Below are positions 1 through 11,576 of a DNA stretch of 29,068 nt, piece after piece (position 1 is the stretch's first letter; every line of letters starts with the position of its first letter). The position numbers were made by a program, and so were the translations under genes. Below the pieces are notes generated by a model. It did no database searches, was not told where the DNA came from, and worked only from the letters and a program-made list of their open reading frames with translations. Source of the DNA: Larix sibirica (taxonomy: Eukaryota; Streptophyta; Pinopsida; Pinales; Pinaceae); assembly GCA_004151065.3 (NCBI GenBank), contig NWUY0300005799.1, forward strand, positions 24,873 to 53,940, in the 5' to 3' direction.

Positions 1-387
1 AATCGATGTTCGTCTATAAAATAAAAACTTAAAAATTAAACCTGTCAAATTTCTTGATTTTTAAATTTAAAAAAAAAATTACACCTCAAAAAATTGAATC
101 CCTTTCAATGCTTGATAAATTCAGGTTCAAGATAAATCTACAATGAAAAAATAATAATTTAAATTTCAAATTTGAGACTGGATGTCAAGATTGGTTAACT
201 TTTTGTTATATGTGTCTCACTAAATGGCTTTAGTATATTAAATATCGTAATCAAATTCAACAAATTTATATCATCAACTAAACACTAAAATCTCATTATT
301 TCTTTCAAAACTTTCGAAATACAAACCATCTCAAGGCAACAACTTTGATTTCATCCTGTTCATTTATCTGTCAATTACAAGAACACC

Positions 388-480
388 TCGACCTTAGATC
401 AGTTGGTAGAGCGGAGGACTGTAGTGGGATTTATCCTGAATGTAATCCTTACGTCGCTGGTTCGAATCCGGCATGTCGGA
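388..480 (+). tRNA. tRNA-Tyr (GTA) with 20-nt intron, probably decaying
   Basis: The cloverleaf can be read directly. The acceptor 5' strand is at 388-394, the D arm follows, and the anticodon stem GAGGA pairs with TCCTT. The anticodon GTA is at 421-423. An intron at 425-444 lies between positions 37 and 38, as in plant nuclear tRNA-Tyr genes. The T arm GCTGG-TTCGAAT-CCGGC is perfect and the discriminator is A480. The damage is a C-T mismatch at acceptor pair 6-67, a T-G wobble at pair 1-72 and an A-G mismatch at D-stem pair 11-24. The D-stem change also falls in the A-box promoter (C to A). The B box is intact. Its role would be tyrosine decoding after splicing and CCA addition. With two mismatches it may be a pseudogene or poorly expressed. 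Confidence 0.85.
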
Positions 481-607
481 ATTTTTGTTTCATTATCTTT
501 TAGTATGGCTGTTATTTTCTCATGAAGTAGGTCGCTGGTTCGAATCCGGCAGGTCGGAATTTTTGTTTCATTGTCTTTTAGTATGGCTGTTATTTTCTCA
601 TGATGTT
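453..607 (+). repeat. 78-bp tandem duplication of tRNA-Tyr 3' half plus flank
   Basis: The unit starting GTCGCTGG at 453 recurs at 531. It contains the T arm, the 3' acceptor strand and about 50 bp of downstream flank (a TTTTTG run, then a shared segment ending TTTTCTCATGA). The second unit is a 5'-truncated tRNA and cannot fold into a full cloverleaf. It keeps the canonical acceptor strand AGGTCGG, whereas the upstream full-length gene has ATGTCGG. The canonical TAGGTCG just before the second unit also indicates that it derives from an intact tRNA-Tyr. Confidence 0.85.
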
Positions 608-831
608 TGTCAATTAGAATCGGAATCATCATGAATATGTTTTTATTTATTTTTTAAATATTAATACATACATATCTATCATTACCAAATTATAATTTAT
701 TTTTTAAGACCCTCCAACCCATTATTGTGCTACTTTACATGTATTATAAGTATTTTTTACAAGATATATAATCATTTTACTATAAAATCTGAATTATCAA
801 TAAAAATTAATCAATTGATTTTATGTCGATT

Positions 832-960
832 TTAGCTAATTCATTTAGTTAAATTGTGGGTCTTATCAAGAGGGTGACTTGGGTTCAATTTCTCTTAGGG
901 CTGAGCTAGTTGGGAGGAGACACCCAAAATCCAATCAATTGAGGGTTGGTGTGGCCCAAG
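832..960 (+). mobile_element. possible tRNA-derived SINE
   Basis: An A-box-like stretch (TAGCTAATTCATTTAGTT, 833-850) is followed about 30 bp later by a B-box-like GGGTTCAATTTCTC (881-894). The remainder resembles the tRNA-like head of plant SINEs, with a downstream CTGAGCTAGTTGGGAGGAG tail region. No terminal A run or target-site duplication was identified. This is a call by resemblance only; it could be chance similarity or a fragment. Confidence 0.35.
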
Positions 961-1924
961 CCAAATACGATACGTGGGTGATTTTCACTTCTTAAATGTC
1001 CTTATCATAGATTCTTATTAGACCAAAAACCACTCCCACAAACATATAGTATTCCAAATCTTAACAATACAAACTAAATCTCGAAAATACTAAGTCATTG
1101 TTCCAGACCAAGTCATTGAATTTAGACCTTTAGACTTAACCAGAAGAACATGCCACCATGTGGCTCTTGTTCTCCTCTTTTTTTCATGTCTGGTGACTTT
1201 GAAATTATTTAGCCAGGGCTTGTCCCTATGAGGGCCTTTGGCCTCAAGCCTTCCTTCTATGGTAATGACGTACTGTACGTTTTTTCTTCTTCTCACGAAT
1301 AGACTTATTTTGCATTCATTACGAGTTGATCTCAAAGGAACTTATATGCAGAACGCACTTACCATCTTTAAAAAGTATGCATCCCAGTTTTGAAATTTTT
1401 GTTTATTGTTTTTTTTTTTAATTCTTACCTTTGAGATAGAATATTTGAAGTTTTTCCATTTTCTGTTTTCTCATCTCTTGTATTATGATTATTCAAGGTA
1501 TTCAGCTAGAGATCGAATGTAGGAGGATGGAATTGGTCTCCCACACCAAATCATGGGTAATATTCTTCCTTCCTTTCTCATGTTGCTTCGTTAGCTGTGA
1601 TTTCTCACTATTTCACTTATTATTCAGCTTTCTAGTTGGTATACTTTCCTTTAATTGATAACTAAGGGTTTGAATTTAGTAGGGTGGTTGAGGTGTTCCT
1701 TAAAGCATACACTTGCTATTCAATCATGCACGGGGGGTTTGCACGAATTGATCACATCTTGGGTTTTATATAAATCAACTAAGTTCTCTTTTGAGTTCTA
1801 AGTAAGATTACTCAAAGTTGTCCTTGTTTTTAAATTTCCTCCTTTTGTTCTTCTTAGGGTAACTTATACTAAATGATTAAGCCTAAATGGCNTCCATAAA
1901 TTTTATTAATACAAATTTTAACTT
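961..1924. other. AT-rich sequence with no recognised gene
   Basis: No coding, RNA or element signature could be supported here. A short minus-strand open frame at 1090-1335 has no recognisable domain. One ambiguous base (N) lies at 1892. Confidence 0.6.
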
Positions 1925-2074
1925 ATTGTTTTGTTTCTAAAGAATTTATTTAAAATTTTAAGATTAAAGAATAATAAATTTAGAATAAAAAAAATTGCAT
2001 TGTTTTGTTTCCGAAGAATTTATTTAAAATTTTAAGATAAAAAAATAATAAATTTAGAATAAAAAAAAATTGCA
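1925..2074 (+). repeat. AT-rich 74-bp tandem duplication, two units
   Basis: The unit beginning ATTGTTTTGTTTC at 1925 recurs at 1999, and both end with an A run followed by TTGCA. A few substitutions and a small A-run length change separate the units. Replication slippage in AT-rich DNA is the simplest explanation. Confidence 0.85.
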
Positions 2075-3457
2075 ACTTTAATTTGGGAGAAATCTATTCT
2101 TATGTTCTTGGGTTTTTTTTATCAAAACCTTTTAATGGAAATAAAATTTTATGAGAAATTTGCTAGATGTTTTTATATATTTGTAAATGGCATCCAAGTA
2201 AATAAATTGGAATAACTAGTGCACCTCATTTAAGATTCACACAAGGCATATGTGGCAGAATTAACCAAAAAGTCCATCAACATTGATGGCAATCCATTAA
2301 GTTAGCCCATTGGGTTTGTTTTTGAACAACTTTATCATCTCAGTCATAGTAACAAATTTATAGATGCGTCATGCATCATTAAAACCAATGCTCAAACTTC
2401 ATGGGATAAAGTTACTATCTTGTTGATATATTTTAAATAGTTATTATTCATATAGAACACCCGCAACTCATGAACAATCATATAATCACCCTAAACTCCT
2501 TCATTTCCTTGAAGTTATAAGCCAATTGAATCACCATTCACTACAATGCATTCACCAAGAGGTCCCAAATCTATATCAACACTAAAGTAGACAACATCAT
2601 TAATGTTTGCAACCTCTTCCTTTCGAAATTCCTCAAACATTTAAGATTATCGTTCCAAAAACATTTTCATTTGCCCTAAAATTGTCCATGAAAAATTGCA
2701 CATAATTCTCATGAGAAGGGCGATATTACTTGTGACAACATTTTATATACAATCTTTCACCATCAACATCTCATGAAAAGTGTCATGGAAAAGTTGAAGC
2801 AAATGCCTTTTATTTCTAACAATGAATATGAAATTAAGCTATTAAGTTGCAACTAACCATCTTTGACAACATCATGTGAAGAATTTAGCAAGATGTTTGT
2901 GAATTTTAGGTGCATGTGTAGCTAAATAGAGTGGCTTATTGAAATCCCCACTACACCTATCTTTCAATGAAAGTCATCAATGATCAAGGAAGGGCCCTTA
3001 TTTTCAGCATCTTTTGGTAGAATCATGTGTGTGATATGTTTGACTTATATGTCATAGAAATATAATCTAATGGAAACAAATATTATGCATTATTTACAAT
3101 CTTTTTTTAATAGAAACATGTAAAGATGATTGTATTAAAACGGTTGAGGAAATCCTAAGCAGCCCAAAATTTTCAGTAGTACAATTTCAAATACAAAATG
3201 CCCTGTCCTAAGGACTAGGGTCGAAATTTGACGTCCTACCTTGCACGTCAAGAAATTTTTATATGTGTTTTAATTTTAACATTTCCTTTCATTTGATGTT
3301 TAAATCTTAATTTACCCGTCATAAAATTCCTTAGCCATTAACATGCAGGAAAAAGTCTATGCCATGAATTATGACAGCTATAAATTCTAACATACTAACC
3401 TAATAACAAAACATAATGACAGTACATAAAATAACAAAAAAAAAAACAAATCAGACC
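2075..3457. other. AT-rich sequence with no recognised gene
   Basis: All frames are interrupted often and no protein family, RNA gene or element end could be recognised. Some stretches (about 2280-2400 and 2640-3000) have codon-like runs in broken frames and may be very old element remains, but nothing can be named. Confidence 0.5.
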
Positions 3458-4250
3458 TTAAACAGGCATCTTGTCCTCCACATCTTCTAGCAGTGGATCG
3501 ATGGAGCCTTCGAATTTAGCTAATGCAGTCTATTGCACCGTTTCCATGTCCATTGGGATGGAGTTAGAGAAATCCCTGCGCTAGAATGGAATCCATAAGC
3601 AAGCTCTTGAATAAGTCACTGGTGCAATTTGTTGTCCAAGGCTAACTGAGCTAATTTTCCTTCTTGCAAGCTCACCTTGCTCTCTAAACGACCACAATGA
3701 TGTTCCTCCAACACCATTTGGAAATTTATTTGCTCCAGAATCTACTCAATACTGTCCAATTTCTCCCTTACTTGGATCAACAGCTTCCTTACACCAACAA
3801 TTTCCTCCATAGTTGCATTATTTACAATCTTGAGTGGGGTTATTAGTTGATTTAGTTCTCAATATATACCCATGCTTCTACGTTCACGATGTTTTATGAG
3901 CTACTCCAATTAGTGTTATTTTCTTTACTATCCCTGAATATGACGTTGATGTCACTTTCTTTATGACCTTCTAACATTTAAACATCAAATAATATGAATT
4001 CTTTCCAGACAAGGTGTGAAGTTCACCATTATGCTTCAATACAATTTTATCATCAGCACTAGGTACTCTCAACTTCATGATGCACAAATCAAATTCTTTG
4101 TCATTTTTTCACACATTTCGTCCAACTTTGTGCTTCAAGAAACACCATTTAATCTCTAAAAATTTCTTTCATATGACATAGGGCAAAATTGACACCTTGT
4201 TATCTATTGGCCTTCCTAGTGATTTACAATTGTGAGTCAACTGTGTTATC
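3458..4250 (-). pseudogene. decayed coding-like segment, unrecognised
   Basis: Read on the minus strand, this region gives protein-like text in changing frames, ending at a stop at 3458-3460 after Met-Pro-Val. Near 3650-3830 there is a charged, Leu/Glu/Lys-rich stretch with heptad-like spacing (for example VRKLLIQVREKLDSIE) that could form a coiled coil. Further upstream, around 3950-4240, comes a mixed hydrophobic and charged stretch (for example KLRVPSADDKIVLKHNGEL). Several stops and frameshifts interrupt it. I do not recognise the family. A plant transposable-element protein is the likeliest origin given the neighbourhood, but a host pseudogene cannot be excluded. Confidence 0.35.
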
Positions 4251-4482
4251 ATTGTGTTTGTGTCAAACAACCCATCATAATAGGGATACTCTAGTCATTT
4301 TCAATTTGACAAAAGTGATTCTTTGAAGGTATGGGTAGTATGGTGTGTTTAAGGACAGTTTTGAGGTTCAACCTTGTATTCATTGTGTTTGTGTGAAACT
4401 ATCCATCATAGTAGGGCTACTCTAGTCATTTCAATTTGGAAGACGTGCTTATCTATAGCTCTATGTATTTAAGGTGTGTTTA
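4250..4482 (+). repeat. imperfect direct repeat, about 130-bp period
   Basis: The segment starting CATTGTGTTTGTGT near 4251 and passing through ACTCTAGTCATTTTCAATTTG recurs from about 4381, with roughly 10% differences and small indels. Both units end in a GTGTGTTTAAGGA segment. Neither contains a recognisable gene, so this looks like an old tandem duplication. Confidence 0.7.
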
Positions 4483-7069
4483 AGGATATCTTGAGATGCC
4501 TCAATGAGAGTCTACCAACATTGGTATATCCTTTACATGATAGAATTTTGACCTTTATCTCTAAGTGAAAATGGTTGGGTACAATGGATATGATTGATAT
4601 CAGTTGTTGCGTTAAGGGATTTGAACACTATCAAAGCCAAGTATTTTAACTACTTATCAACATTAATGAGTTGGATCTTGAGCTAATCTCTACGCCATTT
4701 CCTAGATTTTCAGTAGAAGTTGTCTCATGTTGTATTTTTATCAATGAAATTTTATAGTTCAAAATAGTCTTAGGGTTATCCTTATAAGTGTTGACTTCCT
4801 TTGGGAAACATATAACCTTCCTCGACCTTGTTTTTTGGGTTGGTACTCACTCATGTCTTCTTTCACTTGTTGCTCATCAGCTTTTGCCTTCTTGTTGAGT
4901 TACAAGTTCTTAATGTGTTACAACATTCATGGTCTATTCTAATTTCCTAATGTAATTTGGTAAAAAATTGAATAAAGTGTAATGCTTTCATACTAAAATA
5001 ATTAGCATGAGACCAAGATTGAACTATGGTACCAATTGTGTTGTCAATTTTAGTTTATGTTACAAGAATAATCAATGACATCTAGCCACATATTTGAATT
5101 GATCGCACTCCTTAAAGTGTGTTTTGCAAAACCATCATTCACATTATATGAAAGAGTTTAAACATAAAAGACAAAATCAAACTTGATTGTTATTAATACA
5201 TCATTTTTTACAATTAAAAATCCATCTACATTATAGGAATTACAATTTTGAATGCCACCAAATTAAATTTTAGATTTTCACTTCTAATTCTATTAATGAA
5301 TTAGTATTTTTTGAATCTCATAGAGATGTAATATTTTCATATCCATTTGAGTGAGATATTTCTATAATAATAATGTTTATTAACAACAACTAATGTACAT
5401 TACAAAAAATCTTGTCTATCTTCTTCAAAATAGTTGATAGTGCGTGGTGCTTGAAGGCTCCCCTCATAGAATTCAATCAACAAGTCAAATTGGACTTTAG
5501 CAAGATATTTCACCAAACAAAGTAATATGTTGACTCGAGTAGAGTTGTAAAATCACCAAATTAATCGAAAACAAATCATACACGCCTTTAATATACATCC
5601 CAAAATCTTGAATTTCATGAATTATAGTAGAAAAATAATTAACATTCGACACGAGAAGGAACCATGAATATCCACCACAAAATCTTATGAATAAGTGGAA
5701 ACCAACAATTAATTAGCAACAATTATAGATCTTTTAGATGAAATATGTCTTTAGTTCTTTTGATAATGTTGTAAAATTTCTAAAAAAATATTTGCTATAT
5801 TTCTATGACAAAATTCATTCGTCATTATGATACATATGTCATAGACAACATTTAGAACTAATATTTTAAAATGTTGATATTTCTACATAACTATAAAGTT
5901 TTTAATAAAAACCCATTTTATTAATTTTTTTTTAAACTTTGAAACACAACATAAAAACACAATTTATAACTCTATTATATAACATTTAAATTTATATAAA
6001 TAACACATCTTTAATACTCAATAATTCATGTCTTTAACTTGGCTATAGTCAAAATTTATAATTTATACATGTTAGAAAATATCAATGCCAATGCCATATT
6101 TAAATATAACTACACATAAAGGCATTAACTTCCTTAAGTGGGTATTAAATCGAGTCCTCAAATGGACTTATGAACTAAATATGAAAAAAAACATTTCTCC
6201 TAAATTAATACAAGAAAATCTCTTTGGTAAATAAACATAAAATTTATATTATCAAGAAAAAAATATACAACACAAATTATTTGGTTGAACTCAAACCCAA
6301 TCATCTTCAAATCTAAATATTAAAATGTGTTCATTTATCTAAGAATACTATGATGTTGATATGCTTCTTACATAAACGTGAAAGTCTACATGAAGAGAAT
6401 TAAAAATTGTATAACAAAAGCGAAAATCAATGTTCAAATGATGTTCCAATTAAGCATTAACACGAATGAGCATTATGCAAACCAATAGTGAGACCCCAAT
6501 TGAAAGAGCCATTGAGATGCCCTTAAGTGTCATACACTCTTCGTTTCATTCTTGTAAGTCATGGAACTAAACTTCCATGGTTGTTGATGAAGAAAACCAT
6601 ACACAATCAACCGCTATGTTGCTGGCATTGGAAAAAGATTAGTGTAAATATATACCCACCCCACTCTCGATATCTAATTCTCCAATCTATGCATTAACAT
6701 TTCCCATTGTTATAGAAACTAGGTATTAGTGAAATAAAGTGCAGAGTGATTGAGCTCTTGAAGCTTACACCTAAAAGTTTGAACTAATTATTTCAATTGT
6801 TGAAAGATAAATAATTGATGTTGCAAAATAACGTTTATAATGTATTTGTGTGATAGGCACTAATAAATCATGGTGCCAAATACTTCAGAGTACAACATTG
6901 CCTCATGATTTTTTTCATAGTTTTTTTAGGATATCAATGTTTAGGTTTTTACGATGGTTGTTGTGCCGTGATGTTTATAATCTTCCATTGATATTAGGTT
7001 TCTCCAAATTAATAAGAGAACTAAGGTTATAAATATTTATGCAGGCTAGATTTTATGTCATGTCGCCAT
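4483..7069. other. AT-rich sequence with no recognised gene
   Basis: No frame carries recognisable protein similarity and no tRNA- or rRNA-like structure was seen. The part closest to 7070 (about 6790-7069) may be the 3' untranslated part of the minus-strand LINE fragment next to it, but no terminal A tract or target-site duplication is evident. Confidence 0.5.
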
Positions 7070-8607
7070 ATTTTTTGAGAACCCCAACACATGGTAGCGT
7101 TTTTACTAGCTAAAGCATCTCCCACCCTTTTGATATGGTATTGCCAAAAGCATATGAAAACATTGAGTTGATGGAGGATATCCTATGAAGGAGTGTTTAA
7201 TGACCAATGCGTTTCCATCTTTGTCATTCCTATTCATGATGGCCTTTCAAACTTTTTCTGTGATAAGCTGAGAGTCCTCTTCAATGATCAAGAATTTGAA
7301 GTCCATGGTGTGGGCAATCTCAAAGGATTTTCTAAAGAGCCATAATCTTTACTTTGTTATTAATGAATAATTGTATATTTTAGGCATGACAATCTATCAA
7401 GTGTCTAGTCACATCCCTTAGGATACATCCTAGACACACAACACTCTAGATTGCATTTTGAAGAGCCATCAAAATTCAACTTAACAAAAGGATGATTAGG
7501 AAGCACCCATTCTATGGGGGATGGGACAAATTTAGATGGATAATGATGTGCACATAAGAGATTGTGTACATCAATTCCCCAATAAGCTATTTTTGATTGG
7601 TCCTCCTAGATGCCCAACTAATCTTTATGTTTCCAATCTTTTGGAGAGAATGGTATTCTTAACATCTCAAATATTTTTTCCATAGCCAGAGAATTGGGTT
7701 CATTCAACTGTTAAAAAACCTCTTATTATGTTCAAGCCAAACAATCCATGTGACAATCCTCAAAACTAGGGACCATAGTCTCACCCCAAATTGTGAGCTA
7801 AAATTCCCTTTCATCTATAGGAAAAGAAGAGCAAGAACCTTGTGATGTGTCAAAACCGATATCGTTGTTCTTGCTAGTACCCAATGACATATATACTAGG
7901 CATAAGGGAAATGGAAAAAAAGATGATCAATAGTCTTCGACTCATGGCATCACATGGAACATTGAAAAGGGCCCATAAAACAATGTTTGTTGATGTCATT
8001 GCAAGTGAGATTGCTTTCCATGCCAATCAGAAGAAGACTATAGAGATTTTAGGTTGTGGCTTATTGACCTTATACCAAATCAAATCTATGGCTCCAAGTT
8101 GGGACTTCTCCATTCATTAATTGAATCACTAGCTAACAATAAAGTTACACAGACACTTCCTCTCCCATTAAAGCAGATATTGTTCAACTTTCTACTCATG
8201 GCATCACATGGAACATTGAAAAGGGCCCATAAAACAATGTTTGTTGATGTCATCGCAAGTGAGATTGCTTTCCATGCCAATTAGAAGAAGACTATAGAGA
8301 TTTTAGGTTGTGGCTTATTGACCTTATACCAAATCAAATCTATGGCTCCAAGTTGGGACTTCTCCATTCATTAATTGAATCACTAGCTAACAATAAAGTT
8401 ACACAAACACTTCCTCTCCCATTAAAGCAGATATTGTTCAACTTTCTAAATAACTATATTTGTTGTGGCCCATCTCATAATATGATTTGAAGCTCCTCAT
8501 AGAATCAAGATTCTTCCACTTACATAAACTTGTGGCAAAGTCAGAAAACCCTTATTGTTTTGTTTCTTTCCAAAATTAATGAAGTTTAATATCTACATGT
8601 CCCTATC
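7070..8607 (-). pseudogene. LINE ORF2 C-terminal fragment (zf-RVT + RNase H-like)
   Basis: The minus strand, read across frames, gives the C-terminal end of a plant L1-type LINE ORF2. Near 8590-8450 there is a linker with KWKNLDSMRSFKSYYEMG. The zinc-binding reverse-transcriptase tail (zf-RVT) follows, with CSM-CHE and then TIDHLFFHFPYA near 7900-7950, where the last Cys of the usual HC pair is Phe. A W-rich stretch (RLWSLVLRIVTWIVWLERNKRF) leads into it. An RNase H-like part has LGCILRDVTRHLIDC near 7400-7440 and FLIIEEDSQLITEKV near 7260-7300. Many stops and frameshifts make it non-functional. Endonuclease and RT are absent on this strand; the fragment meets the oppositely oriented LINE at about 8608. 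Family and domain order are well supported; exact limits are approximate. Confidence 0.75.
7940..8448 (-). repeat. 254-bp tandem duplication inside LINE zf-RVT region
   Basis: The unit beginning ACTCATGGCATCACATGG at 7940 recurs at 8194, and the second unit ends at 8448 with TGTTCAACTTTCTA. Only about three substitutions separate the units, so the duplication is much younger than the surrounding LINE decay. It doubles the part coding the zf-RVT CSM-CHE motif. Confidence 0.95.
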
Positions 8608-9129
8608 AAAATTATACTTCCCTTGACAATCTGAACGTAGTTGGTTTTGAAATATAGTAAGATCTTATTATAGTTGAACATTGTAACATGGATCTTTGGG
8701 AAAAAGAAAACCATAACAAGAGAAATAGAAGCGATGTGTCCACCATGCGTCGTCATGATCTATGTGCCATGATCTCGATAAGGTAGGAACAACGACACAT
8801 TGTGTGCAACAAAGAGTTGTGCAGCACGACAAAACTATCATTGGCATGATGTATCGGAAGCCAAAAGGTTTTTTTGTGTCGGTGTAGTGTCGTAGGTTAC
8901 TTTTGCAACGTGTGACATGTCGCATGTCCTAAATGATTTGTAGTAGTGCGACAAAGAACATCTACAATAAGTGATATTACGACACTCCATCATGCAAGGT
9001 GCACAACACATGGGCATTTCATGGAAATAAGGTTGCCCACTTACAATAAGCTCAAATATTTAAAGGAGAAAGAGTTTTTAGAAAGTCACATTTTGCAAGC
9101 AATGAGATAAAGAGAGAAAAGGTGATTGC

Positions 9130-9225
9130 ATTTTGTGACAAGGTCAGGGATGTGAACCTGTGACTTCTTGTACAAGCATTGTGGAGAAAAAATCCAACCA
9201 TCAAGCTCGATGTCAATTCTCATCA
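9130..9225 (-). mobile_element. possible tRNA-derived SINE head, minus strand
   Basis: On the minus strand an A-box-like GAGCTTGATGGTTGG (9194-9208) is followed by the B-box-like GGTTCACATCC (9148-9158), at a spacing typical of the tRNA-like head of plant SINEs. No tail or target-site duplication was found. The same sequence lies at 16225-16320 in the second copy. Confidence 0.35.
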
Positions 9226-10072
9226 ATTGATTTCGACATTTTAGTCTAAGGTCACAGGTGAGTTTCCTTTCTAATTGTTTCTAATGTTTTACTATATTAT
9301 AATAAACTAGATAAATTAGATATGAGTGGAGTAGGGTGGACTTCATGGAAAGAATAGAAGAGCATCCAGGTGGCATCAGATGGCCATGGGAATTCTAAGG
9401 CTTTAAAATTACAAAACGCTAAGAATTGATTCTCACAAAGAAGAAGGAAAATAACTAGGTGGCCAAGAGGGATCCAAACCTGTGTATTGCGTAAAAATAT
9501 TCACCTTCTCTAGGTTGAAGGTGACAATACTTTCTAGTGGTGGAGTAGTGTCTGGAAATTGTGGGCACCTCTAAAAGAAACAAAAGTGCATGGCTGGCTC
9601 TGCACAATCACATTCTAACTTGAAACAATAATCTCCTCATACGAGGCAAGGATACTCCTAAAATGGTATTTCTATGTAGGGAGAATGCAAAGTCAATTTA
9701 TCATATGTTTGTATCCTATATTTTTTCAAAGGAGGTCTATAACATATCTAGATCCTTGGGTTATTGTTCATGAAAAATTGTCACAAGGGTGAACAATTGT
9801 TCTTGTCCTATCCTTGTAGGTTGTAACAAGTAAAGTGTTGTTAGATGTGGGTTAGCATTCCATGCATCAAATGGACAAGCAAGTCTACTCAAACAAAAAA
9901 TGAAAGTAAAAATGGATAGTTCTAAGAAAAATAAAAGAGAGGGGAAGAGTTTGCTAAACCAAATGATATTTTCCCAATGGTAAAGCTTGTTACAATAGCG
10001 CCACCTACGAGATGAAGGCTTCAATGGAAGCCAACAAACTCCCTTAGGGAGGGTCCCTTTCTGTCCACACAA

Positions 10073-10351
10073 ATGCTTGATAACAAACTTAGAACAATGG
10101 AGAAAAACTCTTACTTCTTAGAGGAAGAATACAAGGTTGCTTTCGCATTCCAAATAATGATAAGAAATGGGTTGAAAGATGAGCTCTCGCACCAATTATT
10201 GCAACATAACTTTTCTCTAGATTTGTCTCTAATGAATGCATGCCCATGGATTCCTTTTATAGGCCAAATGGAGGTCTTGAAGCATCTAGTTCCCAGTGTG
10301 AATGCTCTTGCTCATGAAGTGGTTCTCTGGGTATATGAAGGGGGCTATTGA
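10073..10351 (+). CDS. small open frame in LINE leader, unrecognised
   Basis: A 92-codon frame from an ATG, with no recognised domain. It has an acidic and amphipathic first half (MEKNSYFLEEEYKVAFAFQI) and a hydrophobic C-terminal part, with no signal peptide or clear membrane segment. It lies about 1.2 kb upstream of LINE ORF1 and is unchanged in the second copy, but that only reflects the recent duplication. It could be a chance frame or a remnant of an unknown element. Confidence 0.15.
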   Translation: MLDNKLRTMEKNSYFLEEEYKVAFAFQIMIRNGLKDELSHQLLQHNFSLDLSLMNACPWIPFIGQMEVLKHLVPSVNALAHEVVLWVYEGGY

Positions 10352-11576
10352 ATGCTCCCAAGCATGTGAGGAGTCTAATTCAAATTTTGGAGCCAAGAGA
10401 GTTGTTATGAGCCTTGAATACATTGCATAAGGTAGGTGATCCTACTATTGGTACAACCATGTGAGTTTTGAAGAATAAGTCACACTTATCTATGCGAGTT
10501 TCAAACAAAAGTCATGCAACTATCCATAATTAATTACTTTAGCATTCTAAGGTTGAATTCTTGTTGTGAATTCGATGAGGATGTCTTTAATGAGTTGCAT
10601 GTTGTATCTTGATGATGTCCTCCTACAATATTAGCCAAAATGTCGCATGTGTGCGATGTTTAATCTTTAACCGTTGTTACCCCTTATGGGATGAGGATTC
10701 CATAGAAGAATATTGGAATCCATGGTTCAATCCATGGGGAACCCTTAATCCCCTTTCTCATCTACTCCTACACATGATGTATGTAAGTTTGATAACATAA
10801 AATGAAACAATATATATGGACAAAAATCCCACCCTTTTAAACATAGTATATAGATTTAAGTTCTCAATGGAAACCATGGTTTGGATATCCAATATATCCT
10901 CCATTTGAGTGGTCCCTCCATTGGATATTGAGCATTACATGCCTTACTATTTCTATGATGGGTCTTCATGAGGAAATCCAAGACAAAGTGGGGTTATTTT
11001 CTCTATTCACTTGGACACTCATTTTGTAACTTTTTAGAGAGGCATATGGATCAATACAAATAACATGTAGAAGATTTAGGTTTATGCATAATGCTTTGTA
11101 CTTCCATTGACCATGAAGTCTTCTCACTAGTGGTATCCTCATATTTCAAGGTTGTATTTGATAGGATGAAAAAAAATACCCAATGCACGCATCCAGTTCT
11201 CTCTCACATTAGGGATCAAGAAAAGGTTATGTTGCACATATCACTCCATCCACATAAATCACATCTTTGGAAAATAACAACATTGAAGCATATAGATATT
11301 CTAAGGAAGAAAGTGACTAGTAAAAGGTAAGCTCATTTTGGTTTATAAGGATGAGCAAGGCTCTAGCTCTAGGCATAAGCCTGTTATTTTGTAATTTCTT
11401 CTTTAGTTTCAAATGAGAGGAAAATAAATTGGAACTATGTGGAAACATTCTTGATTACCCTAGGTAATCAATGAGGTCCCTCCAAAACCTTAATATGTTT
11501 TAGGTAGATCATATAAGTTCAATGCATTTTATGCTTCTCACAATTATTTTTTATATGCATGGTGTGCAATTAGGGT

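Larger units (their letters stand above)
8609..11576 (+). other. LINE copy 1 leader or unknown 5' segment
   Basis: About 3 kb upstream of ORF1 with no recognised protein domain. It holds a possible minus-strand SINE (9130-9225) and an intact but unrecognised small plus-strand frame (10073-10351). Nothing else can be supported. It may be the 5' untranslated region of the LINE or older DNA into which the LINE is embedded; the second copy at 15704-18671 is the same. Confidence 0.5.

Noticed and set aside
399-632. 77-codon minus-strand frame with an internal peptide repeat
   Set aside because: It is the complement of the tRNA-Tyr gene and its 78-bp tandem duplication; the peptide repeat is only the DNA repeat translated.
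1090-1335. 81-codon minus-strand frame
   Set aside because: Basic and low in recognisable motifs, isolated in AT-rich DNA, with no supporting context.
7884-8490. Repeated plus-strand frames of 60-78 codons containing MASHGTLKRAHKTMF
   Set aside because: They are antisense shadows of the minus-strand LINE zf-RVT region; the repetition comes from the 254-bp DNA duplication, not from a repeat protein.
9461-9530. Second B-box-like motif on the minus strand (GGTTTGGATCCC near 9469-9480)
   Set aside because: No matching A box at a suitable distance could be found, so it was not called as a SINE or tRNA.
9761-10072. 103-codon minus-strand frame (second copy at 16856-17167)
   Set aside because: It has no recognised domain, its composition looks like chance, and it is shared by both copies only because of the duplication.
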